Counted from the stretch's first letter, positions 1 to 9,323 are shown. The stretch: DNA of 64,000 bases from Flavobacterium humidisoli (GCF_023272795.1 NZ_CP096829.1:868001-932000), one strand, 5' to 3'. Program-made: numbers and translations. The notes: generated by a model from the sequence alone, not told the origin.

Positions 1-180
1 ATTAATCGTTACATCAATAGTTGTCTCTTTACTTTCAAAATCAATTTTATTTGTGCTCGAACTAAGTGTCTTTATAGATACAGGAGTTGTATCTTCTTTT
101 TCAGAACTACAGGCTAAAACTCCTAAAAAAGCAAAACACAGGGCGAAGCTTAACAGGTAATCTTTAATTGTATTTTTCAT
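1..180 (-). CDS. Lipoprotein of unknown function, 5' part only
   Basis: The first 60 codons of a minus-strand gene that runs off the left edge of the window. The ATG is at 178-180. The product opens with a lipoprotein signal peptide (charged start MKNTIKDYL, a hydrophobic stretch, then lipobox GVLAC followed by SSEKED), so it should be lipidated and exported. The visible mature part is Ser/Thr-rich and of beta type (SSSTNKIDFESKETTIDV), as in the Ig-like or BACON-type N-terminal domains of Bacteroidota surface glycan-binding proteins and glycosidases. It lies 87 bp downstream of the GH3 gene on the same strand, so it is probably the next member of the polysaccharide locus. The functional domain lies outside the window and I cannot name it. 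Confidence 0.7.
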   Translation of the reverse strand, partial: MKNTIKDYLLSFALCFAFLGVLACSSEKEDTTPVSIKTLSSSTNKIDFESKETTIDVTIN

Positions 181-205
181 CTTATTTGGTTTGGTGGTTA
201 ACATC

Positions 206-232
206 AACGCCAGCTTTAAAAGGGCTGGCGTT
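206..232. repeat. Intercistronic hairpin downstream of the GH3 gene
   Basis: A nine-base-pair perfect inverted repeat (AACGCCAGC at 206-214, GCTGGCGTT at 224-232) with a nine-base loop lies between the GH3 stop and the next lipoprotein start. There is no strong U-tract on either strand, so it is more likely a processing or stabilising hairpin, or a leaky terminator, than a strong terminator. Confidence 0.45.
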
Positions 233-267
233 AATTATAGTTAGATTTTATCAAAAAAGAACAGTGG

Positions 268-2505
268 TTATTTTACTGTTACTTGAATTTCTTTTTTAAT
301 ATCTCTTGAAGAAGTTCCAATTTTGATAGTGTATTTTCCTGGCTCAACTGTCCATTTTTTAGATGCAACATCGTAATAAGCCAATTCTTTTACTGGTACT
401 TTAATTGTTACTTTTTCAGAGCCTCCTGCTTTCACAGAAGCTTTTTTGAAACCTTTTAATTCTTGTGCTGCACGGGTAATTTTAGAATCAGATTTAGAAG
501 TATATAGTTGCACTACTTCTTTTCCGTCTACTTTTCCAGTGTTTTTAACCTCAACAGTAACTTCAATTACCTCATTTTGAGCGTAAGATTCTTTATTTGC
601 TTTTGCATTATCAAGCGCAAAAGTTGTATATGATAATCCGTAACCGAAAGGATATAAAGGAGCCACATTTTTAGTGTCAAACCAACGGTATCCAATCAAG
701 ATTCCTTCAGCATAATTTACAGTTTTATCTCCAGGGAAACTGTTTGTTGCATGTGCAGGAGAATCTTTTAACTGTTTAGGCATTGTCCAAGGCAATTTTC
801 CTGACGGATTTACTTTTCCTAAAATTACATCTGCCAAAGCATTTCCTCCTTCAGAACCATTAAACCAGCTCCAAACTAAAGCAGAAGATTTTTGGCTTAC
901 TTCATTAATATCAAAAGGAGCGCCGGCAATCATAACCACAATAGTTTTAGGGTTAGCTGCAGTAACTTTTCTAATTAATTCTTCTTGTCCGAAAGGCAGG
1001 TGCAAATCTCTTCTATCTGAAGCTTCTGTTTCATAATCGCGGTTTGAACCTGCAAAAATGATCGCAACATCAGAATTTTTAGCCGCTTCTACTGCTTCTT
1101 GTACTTTTGCATCATCTAATTTATCGATTGTTACGGGCCCTGTAGAAGTAATATTTCCTAAGTTTCCTTTATTTTTTTCATCGTAACGCTCTAAATATCC
1201 TTCAGCATAATTGATTTTTATTGATGAAGGCAGTCTATTTTTAAGACCTTCAAGCGGAGTAACTTCTCTTTTTGTTTTGACTCCTGCACCAAATCCGCCT
1301 AGAGCATTTTTCTTTGTCGCATTATTTCCAATAACGGCAATAGATTTTACTCCGTCTAGTTTTAATGGCAATGCATTATTATCGTTTTTCAACAACACGA
1401 TTGCTTCTGCAGCAATTTTGTAAGCATCTTGGTAATGTGCTTCAGTTGCAATGCTTCCTTTGGCACGCTCGCCTCCGCCCATTGCTTTAACTTGGAATAA
1501 AACTCTTAAAATTCGTTTTACATGCAGGTCAATTTCTTTTTCAGAAACTTCTCCAGATTTAACTGCGGCAATTAATTTATCGGCTAAGAAAAATTCATTG
1601 AAAGGTTTTGGTGTTCCCATTTCAATATCCAAACCATTTTTCAAAGCTTTTGCTGTAGAATGCACCGCTGCCCAATCTGAAACTACGATTCCTTTAAATC
1701 CCCATTCATCACGAAGGATTTTATTTAGCATATAATCATTTTCACATAAGTATTCGCCTCTAAATTTATTGTAAGCGCCCATTATACTATATGCTTTCGC
1801 TTCTTTTACTGAAGCTTCAAAAGCTGGAAGATAAATTTCACGAAGTGTACGCTCGTCAATTTGTACATCGACAAAATCACGATTGGTTTCCTGATTGTTT
1901 GCTGCGTAATGTTTTACACACGCCATTACATCTTTTTCTTGTAAACCAACAATCAACGGCACGGCGATTTTTTTATTCAAAAACGGATCTTCAGACATGT
2001 ATTCGTATGTTCTTCCTCCAAGCGGTGTTCTCACCATATTGATGGCTGGCGAAAGTAACATGTCTTTGTCTCTGGCACGTAATTCTTCTCCTAAACTGGT
2101 TCCAAAAGTATGCGCCATTTCTGCGTTCCAAGTTGCTGCCAAAGCTCCTCCTGCAGGATAATAAGTTGCAAAGTCGTTTGTCCATCCCGCTGGAGCCCAA
2201 TTGTCGCGTGAAATTTCTTCACGAACTCCTAACGGACCATCGGCCATTTTTAATTCTGGAATTCCTAAACGTTTTACGCCCGCATTAGCAAACATACTGT
2301 TCCCGTGAAGCATTCCGATTTTTTCTTCTAATGTCATCTGCGAAATCAGTTTGTCGATTTCTGCATCATGATCTGTGCTTATTTCTTTTCCTACGTATTC
2401 TTCTGTCTCTGCTGTATTTGACGCTGTTGTCTGCGCATCATTTTTACAAGAAGTAAACAATGCAAAAACAAGAGCTGCCGAAAGGAATATCATTTTGTTT
2501 TTCAT
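268..2505 (-). CDS. Glycoside hydrolase family 3 beta-glycosidase (BglX-like lipoprotein)
   Basis: 745 residues, the usual size of BglX-like GH3 enzymes, which remove beta-linked glucose or xylose from the non-reducing end of oligosaccharides. The signal peptide ends in lipobox LFTSC (Cys20), predicting a lipid-anchored protein. The GH3 N-terminal TIM barrel spans about 45-330, with KMADGPLGVRE near 87-97, the KHYAANNQE substrate-binding motif at 198-206 and the nucleophile Asp277 in VVSDWAA. The alpha/beta sandwich follows at about 365-600, then a fibronectin-III-like C-terminal domain from about 650. The ATG start gives a complete signal peptide. It is the last complete hydrolase in the PUL and probably acts on oligosaccharides trimmed by the enzymes upstream. 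GH3 members are beta-glucosidases, beta-xylosidases or dual enzymes, and the sequence alone does not decide which. Confidence 0.93.
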   Translation of the reverse strand: MKNKMIFLSAALVFALFTSCKNDAQTTASNTAETEEYVGKEISTDHDAEIDKLISQMTLEEKIGMLHGNSMFANAGVKRLGIPELKMADGPLGVREEISRDNWAPAGWTNDFATYYPAGGALAATWNAEMAHTFGTSLGEELRARDKDMLLSPAINMVRTPLGGRTYEYMSEDPFLNKKIAVPLIVGLQEKDVMACVKHYAANNQETNRDFVDVQIDERTLREIYLPAFEASVKEAKAYSIMGAYNKFRGEYLCENDYMLNKILRDEWGFKGIVVSDWAAVHSTAKALKNGLDIEMGTPKPFNEFFLADKLIAAVKSGEVSEKEIDLHVKRILRVLFQVKAMGGGERAKGSIATEAHYQDAYKIAAEAIVLLKNDNNALPLKLDGVKSIAVIGNNATKKNALGGFGAGVKTKREVTPLEGLKNRLPSSIKINYAEGYLERYDEKNKGNLGNITSTGPVTIDKLDDAKVQEAVEAAKNSDVAIIFAGSNRDYETEASDRRDLHLPFGQEELIRKVTAANPKTIVVMIAGAPFDINEVSQKSSALVWSWFNGSEGGNALADVILGKVNPSGKLPWTMPKQLKDSPAHATNSFPGDKTVNYAEGILIGYRWFDTKNVAPLYPFGYGLSYTTFALDNAKANKESYAQNEVIEVTVEVKNTGKVDGKEVVQLYTSKSDSKITRAAQELKGFKKASVKAGGSEKVTIKVPVKELAYYDVASKKWTVEPGKYTIKIGTSSRDIKKEIQVTVK

Positions 2506-2595
2506 AGATAGTTAGGTGTTTTAGATTTAAAGATTTTTGATTCCTCACACATGATCTTTAAATACCGTTAATATTATATGTTTGTGGTTTTTTGT

Positions 2596-4152
2596 CTATT
2601 GTTTTATCAAATTTAGAAAAACAACATCGTTTTCATTGATTTTGAATTCTTTGCTGAACGTTCCTTTTGCATCAATTGTTATTTTTTCTATTGCAATTGG
2701 ATCGCCGTTATTTTTCTTTTTCATAGCATTTACCTGCTCACGCGTCAACTGACTTGGTTTGTTTAAAGCCAGATAATCGGCATAAACGTCATTTACTTTG
2801 TAACCTACTTTATAGATTTCTAAAGTATATTTTCCTTTCTGCATTCCGTCAATTTCAACCTTTACTTTTCCCTTTTCTTTTGATGGAAGATCCTGAACGT
2901 AATAGGTTTGATTCCAAACTTTCTCGCCCGGATGTGTATTGGTAAAATCCCAAAGTAAAACTTGTACATCGCCTTTTGCATTTTTAGAAGTCCACGAAGC
3001 TTTATCCGAATTTTGAAGTTCTGTTTCTCCCAATTTATTCAAAAATTGATACGAGAAATAAGCTGGCTTTTTAATTCCCTGCGTATTCAACAATCCGAAA
3101 CCCCCATGAAAAGGCGTAAATCTTGGCCCTGGTTCTTCAAAAATATCTGTAAAAACCCAATACGACATAGAGTTTGCAGCGTTTCCAACTTGTTTTAATT
3201 TCTGCAGAATATAAGCCGCAGAATGATAACTGTCGTGAATGGGATCTGCTGGCGTATAAGACGAACTCCACTCTGTGTAATGCAGTTCTAAATTGGGTTT
3301 AGCCGAATTGGTAATCTGCTTACGCGAATTAATAACGTCTCCGCTAATACTGTTTTCGTCTGGACTTAAAACGGTTCCAGAAGTCCCGAATTCATCCAAA
3401 TATCCTTGGTTTACACCATAAGTATGCGTTGAGATAAAATCTAAAGGCACATTGTTTTTAGCACAAAAATCGATTGTTTCGGGAACCCATCCTGCACCTG
3501 CTGTTGCTGGTCCGCCCACTTTATAATCTTTGTTTACTGCTTTTACACCGCGCGCTGCGTAATCGTACAATTTGAAATATTCTGCCTGAGTTCCTGTCCA
3601 AAAACCTGGAGATAAATTCGGTTCGTTCCAAACTTCAAAATACCATGTTTTTACTTCTTCAACTCCGTAACGTTCTGTAAAATGCTGGGTTAGATTTTTG
3701 ATTAAATCTTCCCACTTTTTATAATCTTTTGGAGGCGTCACATTTCCTTTCCACCAAAAAATAGTTTCTTTTCCGCTTGCCAATGCATTCGGCATAAAGC
3801 CTAATTCAACAAAAGGTTTCATTTTCAGACTCACAATATAATCGAACAAAACGTCTACGTATTGGTAATTGTATTCTGGATTTCCTTTTGAATCTTCACG
3901 ATAAACGGCCATATCATCAGACAATAAACCATGAAATCGAATGTATTTAAAATCGCATTCTTTTTTAACCAATGCCAACTGCTGTTGCCAGTCGGCTCTC
4001 AAACCTTCGTTTGCTCTTCCGGCACCGATGCATTCTTTAAACATGGTGTTTAGTTTTCCAGCCGATTTGTTGTAATCTACTTTTATCGTTCGGTTTTGTG
4101 CCATCAAATGGACTGAAGTAATTAAAACTGCTGCTATTAAAAGTTTTTTCAT
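2596..4152 (-). CDS. Glycoside hydrolase family 39-like enzyme, secreted
   Basis: 518 residues from the ATG at 4150-4152, chosen over an in-frame GTG 30 bp upstream because it places a clean signal peptide (MKKLLIAAVLITSVHLMAQ) at the N-terminus. The fold is a clan GH-A TIM barrel. WYFEVWNEPNL, with predicted acid/base Glu177, is followed by the FWTGTQAEYF element typical of GH39 beta-xylosidases. HYTEWSSSYT carries the predicted nucleophile Glu294. A beta-sandwich accessory domain fills about 400-518. GH39 includes beta-xylosidases, alpha-L-iduronidases and enzymes acting on arabinofuranosyl side chains; a xylose- or arabinose-directed role suits the PUL but is inferred. It is separated from the GH97 gene upstream by a repeat-rich gap with a terminator-like hairpin, so it may be transcribed at a different level. 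Confidence 0.87.
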   Translation of the reverse strand: MKKLLIAAVLITSVHLMAQNRTIKVDYNKSAGKLNTMFKECIGAGRANEGLRADWQQQLALVKKECDFKYIRFHGLLSDDMAVYREDSKGNPEYNYQYVDVLFDYIVSLKMKPFVELGFMPNALASGKETIFWWKGNVTPPKDYKKWEDLIKNLTQHFTERYGVEEVKTWYFEVWNEPNLSPGFWTGTQAEYFKLYDYAARGVKAVNKDYKVGGPATAGAGWVPETIDFCAKNNVPLDFISTHTYGVNQGYLDEFGTSGTVLSPDENSISGDVINSRKQITNSAKPNLELHYTEWSSSYTPADPIHDSYHSAAYILQKLKQVGNAANSMSYWVFTDIFEEPGPRFTPFHGGFGLLNTQGIKKPAYFSYQFLNKLGETELQNSDKASWTSKNAKGDVQVLLWDFTNTHPGEKVWNQTYYVQDLPSKEKGKVKVEIDGMQKGKYTLEIYKVGYKVNDVYADYLALNKPSQLTREQVNAMKKKNNGDPIAIEKITIDAKGTFSKEFKINENDVVFLNLIKQ

Positions 4153-4177
4153 CTGGAAAATGGTTTTTTTATTTTTT

Positions 4178-4265
4178 GCCACAGATTAATAGGATTCTAA
4201 AGGATTTTTCTTTTCTCTCGCAGATTTTGCAGATTCAAATCTTTTTAATCATTTTAATCTGTGGC
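4178..4265. repeat. Extragenic inverted repeat (CGCAGATT/ATCTGTGGC type)
   Basis: Twelve-base arms, GCCACAGATTAA (4178-4189) and TTAATCTGTGGC (4254-4265), enclose a segment with CTCGCAGATTTTGCAGATT. Closely related words recur at 9164-9272, and the same layout with a different word (GCCACGAATTCACG) is at 6456-6689. The recurrence in three neighbouring gaps suggests a dispersed extragenic palindrome family, not gene-specific regulation. Confidence 0.6.
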
Positions 4266-4293
4266 TAAATATTTTATTTTCTAACAATATGTT

Positions 4294-4313
4294 AGACGCA
4301 CTGCAGTGCATCT
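4294..4313. repeat. REP-like palindrome, AGACGCACTGC type
   Basis: A 20-base near-perfect palindrome centred on GCACTGCAGTGC and followed by CTCTACA. A second copy with the same core is at 27129-27158, in an unrelated gap, which marks it as a dispersed repeat. Confidence 0.6.
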
Positions 4314-4343
4314 CTACAAATTATGCGTAATCATTCCGTTACA

Positions 4344-4388
4344 AAACCCGACAGTTCCGAAGGCTCGGTATAAAAACCTGTCGGGTTT
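4344..4388 (-). terminator. Hairpin terminator downstream of the GH97 gene
   Basis: Eleven-base perfect arms AAACCCGACAG (4344-4354) and CTGTCGGGTTT (4378-4388), with an inner CCGA/TCGG stem, lie 36 bp past the GH97 stop. On the minus strand the stem ends in GGGTTTTG, a short U-run, so termination may be partial. Confidence 0.6.
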
Positions 4389-4424
4389 AACTTTTTACTT
4401 CTAACATTTAAACTCTAACTCCAA

Positions 4425-6431
4425 TTACAATTTTTTAAATCTTACTGCACCACCGCCAGCTCCGCCTAATTTCAATTGTAACTTATCTGAAGCTTTTACT
4501 GTTTTCTTAGAAATTGCTACTGCTTCTGGATTGTGTGTTTGATCTGTTCCTTCAGCATCCACATAAATCTGTGCCTCGTAAGTTGCACTTGGATCTAAAA
4601 ATGATAATGAAACTTCTACATTTCTTGGTTTTTCATTGGTCAAAGTTCCTAAATACCAGTCAGCGCTGTTTCTGTCTTTTCTCGCTGTTGTGATGTATTC
4701 ACCAATTTTTCCTTCTAAGATTTTAGTGTCTTCCCAATCTGTTGGAACATCTTTTAGGAATTGTAAAGCTGGTTTTCCTTCGTAGTTTTCTGGAAGATCT
4801 GCCAGCATTTGAATTGGAGAATAAATCGTTACATACAATGCTAACTGCTGTCCAACTGTTCCTTGGATTCTTTTTCCTGGGTAACCTTGTTTTACCTCAA
4901 CATCGAAAATTCCTGGCGTAAAATCCATTGGCCCAGAAAGTAATCTTGTAAATGGAATGATACTTAAATGGTTTGGCGGATTTCCTTCACTCCATGCGTT
5001 ATATTCTTGTCCGCGTGCTGCTTCTCTCGAAACCATGTTTGGGAAAGTTCTTCTTTCTCCCGTATCTTTTATTGATTCGTGGTATAAAACTGCTAAATCG
5101 TACTGTGCTGCTTTTTCTAAAATGTATCTGAAATAATTCACCCCAAATTGTCCGAAGTGCATTTGTTTCATATTCAATTTTGAACCTACGTGACCAATTT
5201 TTACTGTGTGAATTCCTAGTTTTTTGTATAAAGCAAAACCTTCGTCAACTTCTTTTAAGTAGTTAATTAAGTTTGAGCCTGTTTCGTGGTATCCAATTAA
5301 TTCGATATTCTTTTTCTTTCCGTATTCAACTACTTTTTCAAGGTCGAAATTGTCAGCACTTTTGGTGAAGCTGAACATGTGCATACGGTTTTCGTACCAG
5401 CCTGGCGTCCATCCTTTATTCCATCCTTCGATCAATAAATGATGGAAACCTTCTTTTGCTGTAAAGTCGATATATTCTTCGGCATGTTTTGTTGTTGCAC
5501 CTTGTTTGTCGCTTTCCCAAAACGTGTATTTCCCAATGTGCATTCCCCACCAGATTCCTAAATATTTGTATGGTTTGAAATAACTGTTTGTATTTTTTAA
5601 CTTATTTGGTTCGTTTAAGTTTAACACCAAATATGAAGTGATCAATTCACCTGGGTTTTCTCCGATTTGAATCGTTCTCCAAGAAGAAGTAAAAGTATCT
5701 TTTACACGAACTTTTACACCATCTGGCCATGGCACCAAATCCGATTTTAATTCTGTTCCTTTATTGTTTACCAAAGTCATACTTGCAAAATCGATCAAGT
5801 TTGCTTCGTGAAAACTTAGAGCCAATCCGCTTTTACTTTCAATTGTCAGTGGAGTTAAAACGGTGTCAAGTGTGCTTACCGGCGCATCTTTAAAAAGATA
5901 TTCGTCGCGGTTTTCTCTGTTTGCCGGAATCCACCATGCTTTTCCGTCTTCTTTTAAGTTAAAAGTCGTTTTTTCATCCATGATGAAAATACTGTCTTTT
6001 ACATTTTGTTTTGGATAAACATATCGAAACGCCACTCCATCGTCGAAAGCACGAAACTGAATTTGCAATTTTCTCTTGTTTCCAGTTTTTTGCTGTAAAT
6101 CAACAACCAACTGATTGTAATTGTTTCTGATATTTTTCTTTTCTCCCCAAACTTGTTCCCAAGTTTCATCAAACGAAGAAGTTTTTGCTCCTTTAATTTC
6201 AAAATTTGAACTTAAATCTTCATTTCCTTTTAGTAAAAATCCCATTTCTGATGGTGTGATCACTTCGGTTTTCCCGTGTGAAACAGCATATTTTGGAGCA
6301 TTTTTTACCAGCTCAAATTTTATTTTATTTTGTCCGTTTGGCGATGCCAGTTCGTAAGCGTTTTTGTTTTTCTGACTGTAGCCAATTGCTACTGAAAACA
6401 AAATGGCTGGGAGAATTAGATAGTTTTTCAT
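4425..6431 (-). CDS. Glycoside hydrolase family 97 (SusB-like alpha-glycosidase)
   Basis: 668 residues with an N-terminal signal peptide (MKNYLILPAILFSVAIGYSQ) and no lipobox Cys, so probably a soluble periplasmic enzyme. The N-terminal GH97 beta-sandwich spans about 25-280, the TIM barrel about 290-570 and the C-terminal beta domain about 580-668. Typical GH97 blocks are visible: FKPYKYLGIWWGMHIGKYTF, LIEGWNKGW, LYHESIKDTGERRTFPN, REAARGQEYNAW and GPMDFTPGIFDVEV. Where retaining members (the alpha-galactosidase branch) carry a nucleophile Asp in a KVDF-type motif, this protein reads KIGHVG. From family knowledge this favours the inverting SusB branch, which uses Glu bases, but I recalled the subfamily rule and did not align it. 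SusB-type enzymes are alpha-glucosidases of broad linkage specificity. Confidence 0.92.
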   Translation of the reverse strand: MKNYLILPAILFSVAIGYSQKNKNAYELASPNGQNKIKFELVKNAPKYAVSHGKTEVITPSEMGFLLKGNEDLSSNFEIKGAKTSSFDETWEQVWGEKKNIRNNYNQLVVDLQQKTGNKRKLQIQFRAFDDGVAFRYVYPKQNVKDSIFIMDEKTTFNLKEDGKAWWIPANRENRDEYLFKDAPVSTLDTVLTPLTIESKSGLALSFHEANLIDFASMTLVNNKGTELKSDLVPWPDGVKVRVKDTFTSSWRTIQIGENPGELITSYLVLNLNEPNKLKNTNSYFKPYKYLGIWWGMHIGKYTFWESDKQGATTKHAEEYIDFTAKEGFHHLLIEGWNKGWTPGWYENRMHMFSFTKSADNFDLEKVVEYGKKKNIELIGYHETGSNLINYLKEVDEGFALYKKLGIHTVKIGHVGSKLNMKQMHFGQFGVNYFRYILEKAAQYDLAVLYHESIKDTGERRTFPNMVSREAARGQEYNAWSEGNPPNHLSIIPFTRLLSGPMDFTPGIFDVEVKQGYPGKRIQGTVGQQLALYVTIYSPIQMLADLPENYEGKPALQFLKDVPTDWEDTKILEGKIGEYITTARKDRNSADWYLGTLTNEKPRNVEVSLSFLDPSATYEAQIYVDAEGTDQTHNPEAVAISKKTVKASDKLQLKLGGAGGGAVRFKKL

Positions 6432-6455
6432 GTTTTTTGGAATTATATTTTTTTA

Positions 6456-6689
6456 GCCACGAATTCACGAATTTTATTAATTAATCTTTGGCTAGATTAT
6501 TTTAAACACATAGACTCATAGTTTATTGGAATCTTAAAAGGCGTTTCACTTTAAATTCACATAGCTATGTGTTGGAAACTAGTTTATTTTTATTCTCTTT
6601 TTCAGAAACAAAAAGTCTATGTTTCTATGTGTTTATTTTTTTCGCCACGAATTCACGAATTATACAGATTAAATTCGTGAATTCGTGGC
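6456..6689. repeat. Composite of extragenic inverted repeats (GCCACGAATTCACG type)
   Basis: The gap between the GH97 and GH31 genes holds nested inverted repeats. The word GCCACGAATTCACGAAT occurs at 6456-6472 and 6644-6660, and its exact reverse complement at 6673-6689. The last two copies form a perfect 17-bp stem with a 12-base loop directly behind the GH31 stop. Between them lie ACACATAGACTCATAG (from about 6508), the palindrome CACATAGCTATGTG and CTATGTTTCTATGTG (before 6630), forming a second inverted pair. The terminal stem could stop or protect the GH31 transcript. Confidence 0.7.
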
Positions 6690-6698
6690 TATAACTTT

Positions 6699-9098
6699 TT
6701 ATTTAATCCACTCCGTTTTGAAAGTGGTTTTTCCGTTTAATGGATTTGCAGTTACATCAAAATTGTTTCCGTTTTTGGTCACTTTTATTTCTTGTACTGC
6801 ATCGCCTTCTGGTAAAAATACTTTAGCCGTTGCCGAAGTTGTTTTATCGCTTGCGTAAACTTTCAATGTCAGTTTGCTCCAATCCATATCTTTTGTAGAC
6901 TGCGCTAAACCGATGTGTGGAATCGCAGTTCCGTCTTTAATTAAAACTACAATTGGCACTTCGCCAGCTTTAATTTTATGCCATCCTGATTGGTATACTT
7001 TTTTAGTTTGATAATCGATCCAAGTTCCTTCTGGAAGATAAACGTCTCTTTCTTCAACCTCTTCAAAAAGCGGTGCAACTAAAATACTTGAACCAAATAA
7101 ATATTGATTATCTACTAACCAAGCTCCTGGATCGTTTGGATATTCTACAAATAAAGCACGCATCATTGGTAATCCTTTTTGAGAACTTTCTTTTGCCTGA
7201 GCATAGATATATGGCATTAATTCGTAACGCATATTATCTGCTTTTCTAAATCCTTCTAAAAACTCTTTGCTGTACAACCAAGGTTCACGCGGAGGCTCTC
7301 CGTGGCTTCTTACGTGCGAAGTGAACATTCCGAATGGTGTCCATCTTCTGTAAATATTTTCAGGAGATTTAGTTGCAAATCCTCCAACATCATGACTCCA
7401 GAAACTGAAACCAGAAAGACCTAATGAAAGTCCGCCGCGTAATTCTGCCGACATGGCTCCGTTTGAAGTTTCAGAATCTCCTCCCCAATGTAAAGGATAA
7501 CGCTGCGATCCTGCCCAAGTGCTTCTTGCCCAGATTAAAGTGTATCCTTTTTCTTTCTGAGTAATTTCTGCAACTGCTTTATTGTATCGTAGAGGATATA
7601 AATTGTGCTCGTAAAAACCAGTTCTTCCAGAATGGTAAATTCCGTCTGGCGGCGCAGCCTCTCCAAAATCTACTTTGAAAACCGCAACACCTTCATCAAA
7701 TAATTTTTTCAATTTGCCTTGATACCAAGAAATGGTTTCTGGATTTGAGAAATCTAAAACCGCATCTTCGTAAGGAAGATTCCCTTTTCTATCTCTTACC
7801 GCTAAGTTTTTCTCCATGATTTCTGGAAACAAAGTATTCTTTGGCGTGAAATACGGCAATTGCCATAAACAAACTTGGAAACCGTCTTTCTTTAAATCAG
7901 ACATCATTTTGGTTGCGTCTGGGAAACGAGATTTTGCAAACTCGTAGTTGTTTCTCCAATCTACATCAAACCATCCTGTATCAAAGTGAATTACATCGGT
8001 TGGGATCTTGTATTTACGCAAATCTCTTGCTACATCTCTTCCTTCCTTTTCTGAGAAATAAGTAATACGGCTCATCCAGAAACCGAAAGACCAAAGCGGA
8101 GGCATGGCAGCTTTTCCAGTCAAATTAGTGTATTGATCTAAAACGTCTTTTGGTTCTCCGATAAAGAAAAATAAATCGGCTTCGTCATCGCCAATGTACA
8201 TTTCGTTTGCACTTGAGAAATACTTTCCAAAGTCAACTGTAATTGGTGTTGAATGGTGCATGAAAACTCCGTAACCGCGGCTGCTCATGTAAAACGGAAT
8301 CGGTTTGTACATCGTTTCATTCTGGATTCCGTTCGCGTCATCTGTCCATAAAACTACTTTTTGACCGCGTTTGTTGAATTGTGTGAATGATTCTCCACAA
8401 CCAAATATTTTTTCGTCTGGTTCTAAGCTGAACGCCGCGCCCATACTTCTTGAATAATCGCTGTTTCTGCGAACGTAAGAAAACGGAAGTGTTGGTGTAT
8501 ACGTATTTTTAAAATCAGTATCATGAAGCGTGCTTGTCAGCATTTTTCCTTTTTCATCGTAAATTTTTACATGCCAAGGTTTTGTCAAAATTTCAACTCT
8601 TCCGTGTTTGCTTGTATAACTGTGACCGCCTTCAATTTTAGAATACTTCCATAATTCGGGGTGATTTGGCGCAACGCCGTCAACCAGCATCAATGATTCC
8701 TTTTGCGGATGAAATTGCGGTCCAGAAGTTGTTTTGATTCTAACTGTTCTATCGGAAACAAACTGAATTTCAAATGGCAAAACAGGAGATTCTGCATATT
8801 CTGTTGTTGGGAATTCGTTTGCTTTTTCCACATCTGGTTTCATCATCATATTGTTGAATGCCTGACGCGTTTTGTAATTGTATCTCAAATATTTGATGGT
8901 TCCTTTTCCTGTTGCAGGATCAAAAGAAGCCAATTCGTCTGCGAAATAAAAGGTGTTCAGATAATTCTGAAAATCTTTACTGATATCTATTGGTGCGTTC
9001 AGCACATCTGCGTTCTGAATTTGAGCTGAAGCATTTGGAACTGTAAGAAGTGCAAAAACGCAAATCGAAAACAAGGTTTTTAAATGTGATTTTTTCAT
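6699..9098 (-). CDS. Glycoside hydrolase family 31 (alpha-xylosidase/alpha-glucosidase type)
   Basis: 799 residues with a cleavable signal peptide ending near NASAQ (residue 26), predicting export to the periplasm. The N-terminal beta-sandwich includes IFGCGESFTQFNKRGQ (231-246), a hallmark of GH31. The catalytic barrel carries WSFGFWMSRITY (336-347), HFDTGWF (371-377) and VAVFKVDFGEAAP with predicted nucleophile Asp477. The acid/base Asp541 sits in HWGGDSETSN. The proximal and distal beta domains follow from about 660. The DFGE form of the nucleophile motif resembles the YicI-like alpha-xylosidase branch more than the WIDMNE form of alpha-glucosidases, so alpha-xyloside removal is favoured but not proved. 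It is co-directional with the GH2 gene (225 bp gap with repeats) and the GH97 gene (267 bp gap with repeats). Confidence 0.93.
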   Translation of the reverse strand: MKKSHLKTLFSICVFALLTVPNASAQIQNADVLNAPIDISKDFQNYLNTFYFADELASFDPATGKGTIKYLRYNYKTRQAFNNMMMKPDVEKANEFPTTEYAESPVLPFEIQFVSDRTVRIKTTSGPQFHPQKESLMLVDGVAPNHPELWKYSKIEGGHSYTSKHGRVEILTKPWHVKIYDEKGKMLTSTLHDTDFKNTYTPTLPFSYVRRNSDYSRSMGAAFSLEPDEKIFGCGESFTQFNKRGQKVVLWTDDANGIQNETMYKPIPFYMSSRGYGVFMHHSTPITVDFGKYFSSANEMYIGDDEADLFFFIGEPKDVLDQYTNLTGKAAMPPLWSFGFWMSRITYFSEKEGRDVARDLRKYKIPTDVIHFDTGWFDVDWRNNYEFAKSRFPDATKMMSDLKKDGFQVCLWQLPYFTPKNTLFPEIMEKNLAVRDRKGNLPYEDAVLDFSNPETISWYQGKLKKLFDEGVAVFKVDFGEAAPPDGIYHSGRTGFYEHNLYPLRYNKAVAEITQKEKGYTLIWARSTWAGSQRYPLHWGGDSETSNGAMSAELRGGLSLGLSGFSFWSHDVGGFATKSPENIYRRWTPFGMFTSHVRSHGEPPREPWLYSKEFLEGFRKADNMRYELMPYIYAQAKESSQKGLPMMRALFVEYPNDPGAWLVDNQYLFGSSILVAPLFEEVEERDVYLPEGTWIDYQTKKVYQSGWHKIKAGEVPIVVLIKDGTAIPHIGLAQSTKDMDWSKLTLKVYASDKTTSATAKVFLPEGDAVQEIKVTKNGNNFDVTANPLNGKTTFKTEWIK

Positions 9099-9120
9099 TA
9101 GTTAGTTATTTTTTTTCCAC

Positions 9121-9138
9121 TCCCGATAGTTATCGGGA
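9121..9138. repeat. CCCGATA/TATCGGG hairpin upstream of the GH31 gene
   Basis: A perfect 8-bp palindrome, TCCCGATA-GT-TATCGGGA, 22 bp upstream of the GH31 ATG. It may be a small extragenic palindrome or a hairpin in the leader that affects translation. Confidence 0.5.
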
Positions 9139-9163
9139 TAAAAGTATTTTTTCTTTTTCTTTC

Positions 9164-9272
9164 CTCTCGCAGATTGAGCAGATTTAAATCTTTTAATCCT
9201 TATAATCTGTGGCTATCTTTTTACACAGATCTGGAAAAATTAAATCCGCATGATCTGCTAAATCTGCGAGAG
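9164..9272. repeat. Extragenic inverted repeat (CTCTCGCAGATT type)
   Basis: Perfect 12-base arms CTCTCGCAGATT (9164-9175) and AATCTGCGAGAG (9261-9272), with a nested AGCAGAT/ATCTGCT pair (9177-9183, 9253-9259) and an internal ATAATCTGTGGC like that at 4254-4265. It lies in the gap between the GH2 stop and the GH31 start. Confidence 0.65.
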
Positions 9273-9323
9273 TATAAAATATTTTAATTTGTGTCTATAT
9301 TTAAATTTCAAAAATTAGAAAAC

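Noticed and set aside
4153-4182. GTG start giving ten extra residues on the GH39-like protein
   Set aside because: The added residues precede a normal signal peptide start (MKKLL) and would spoil it.
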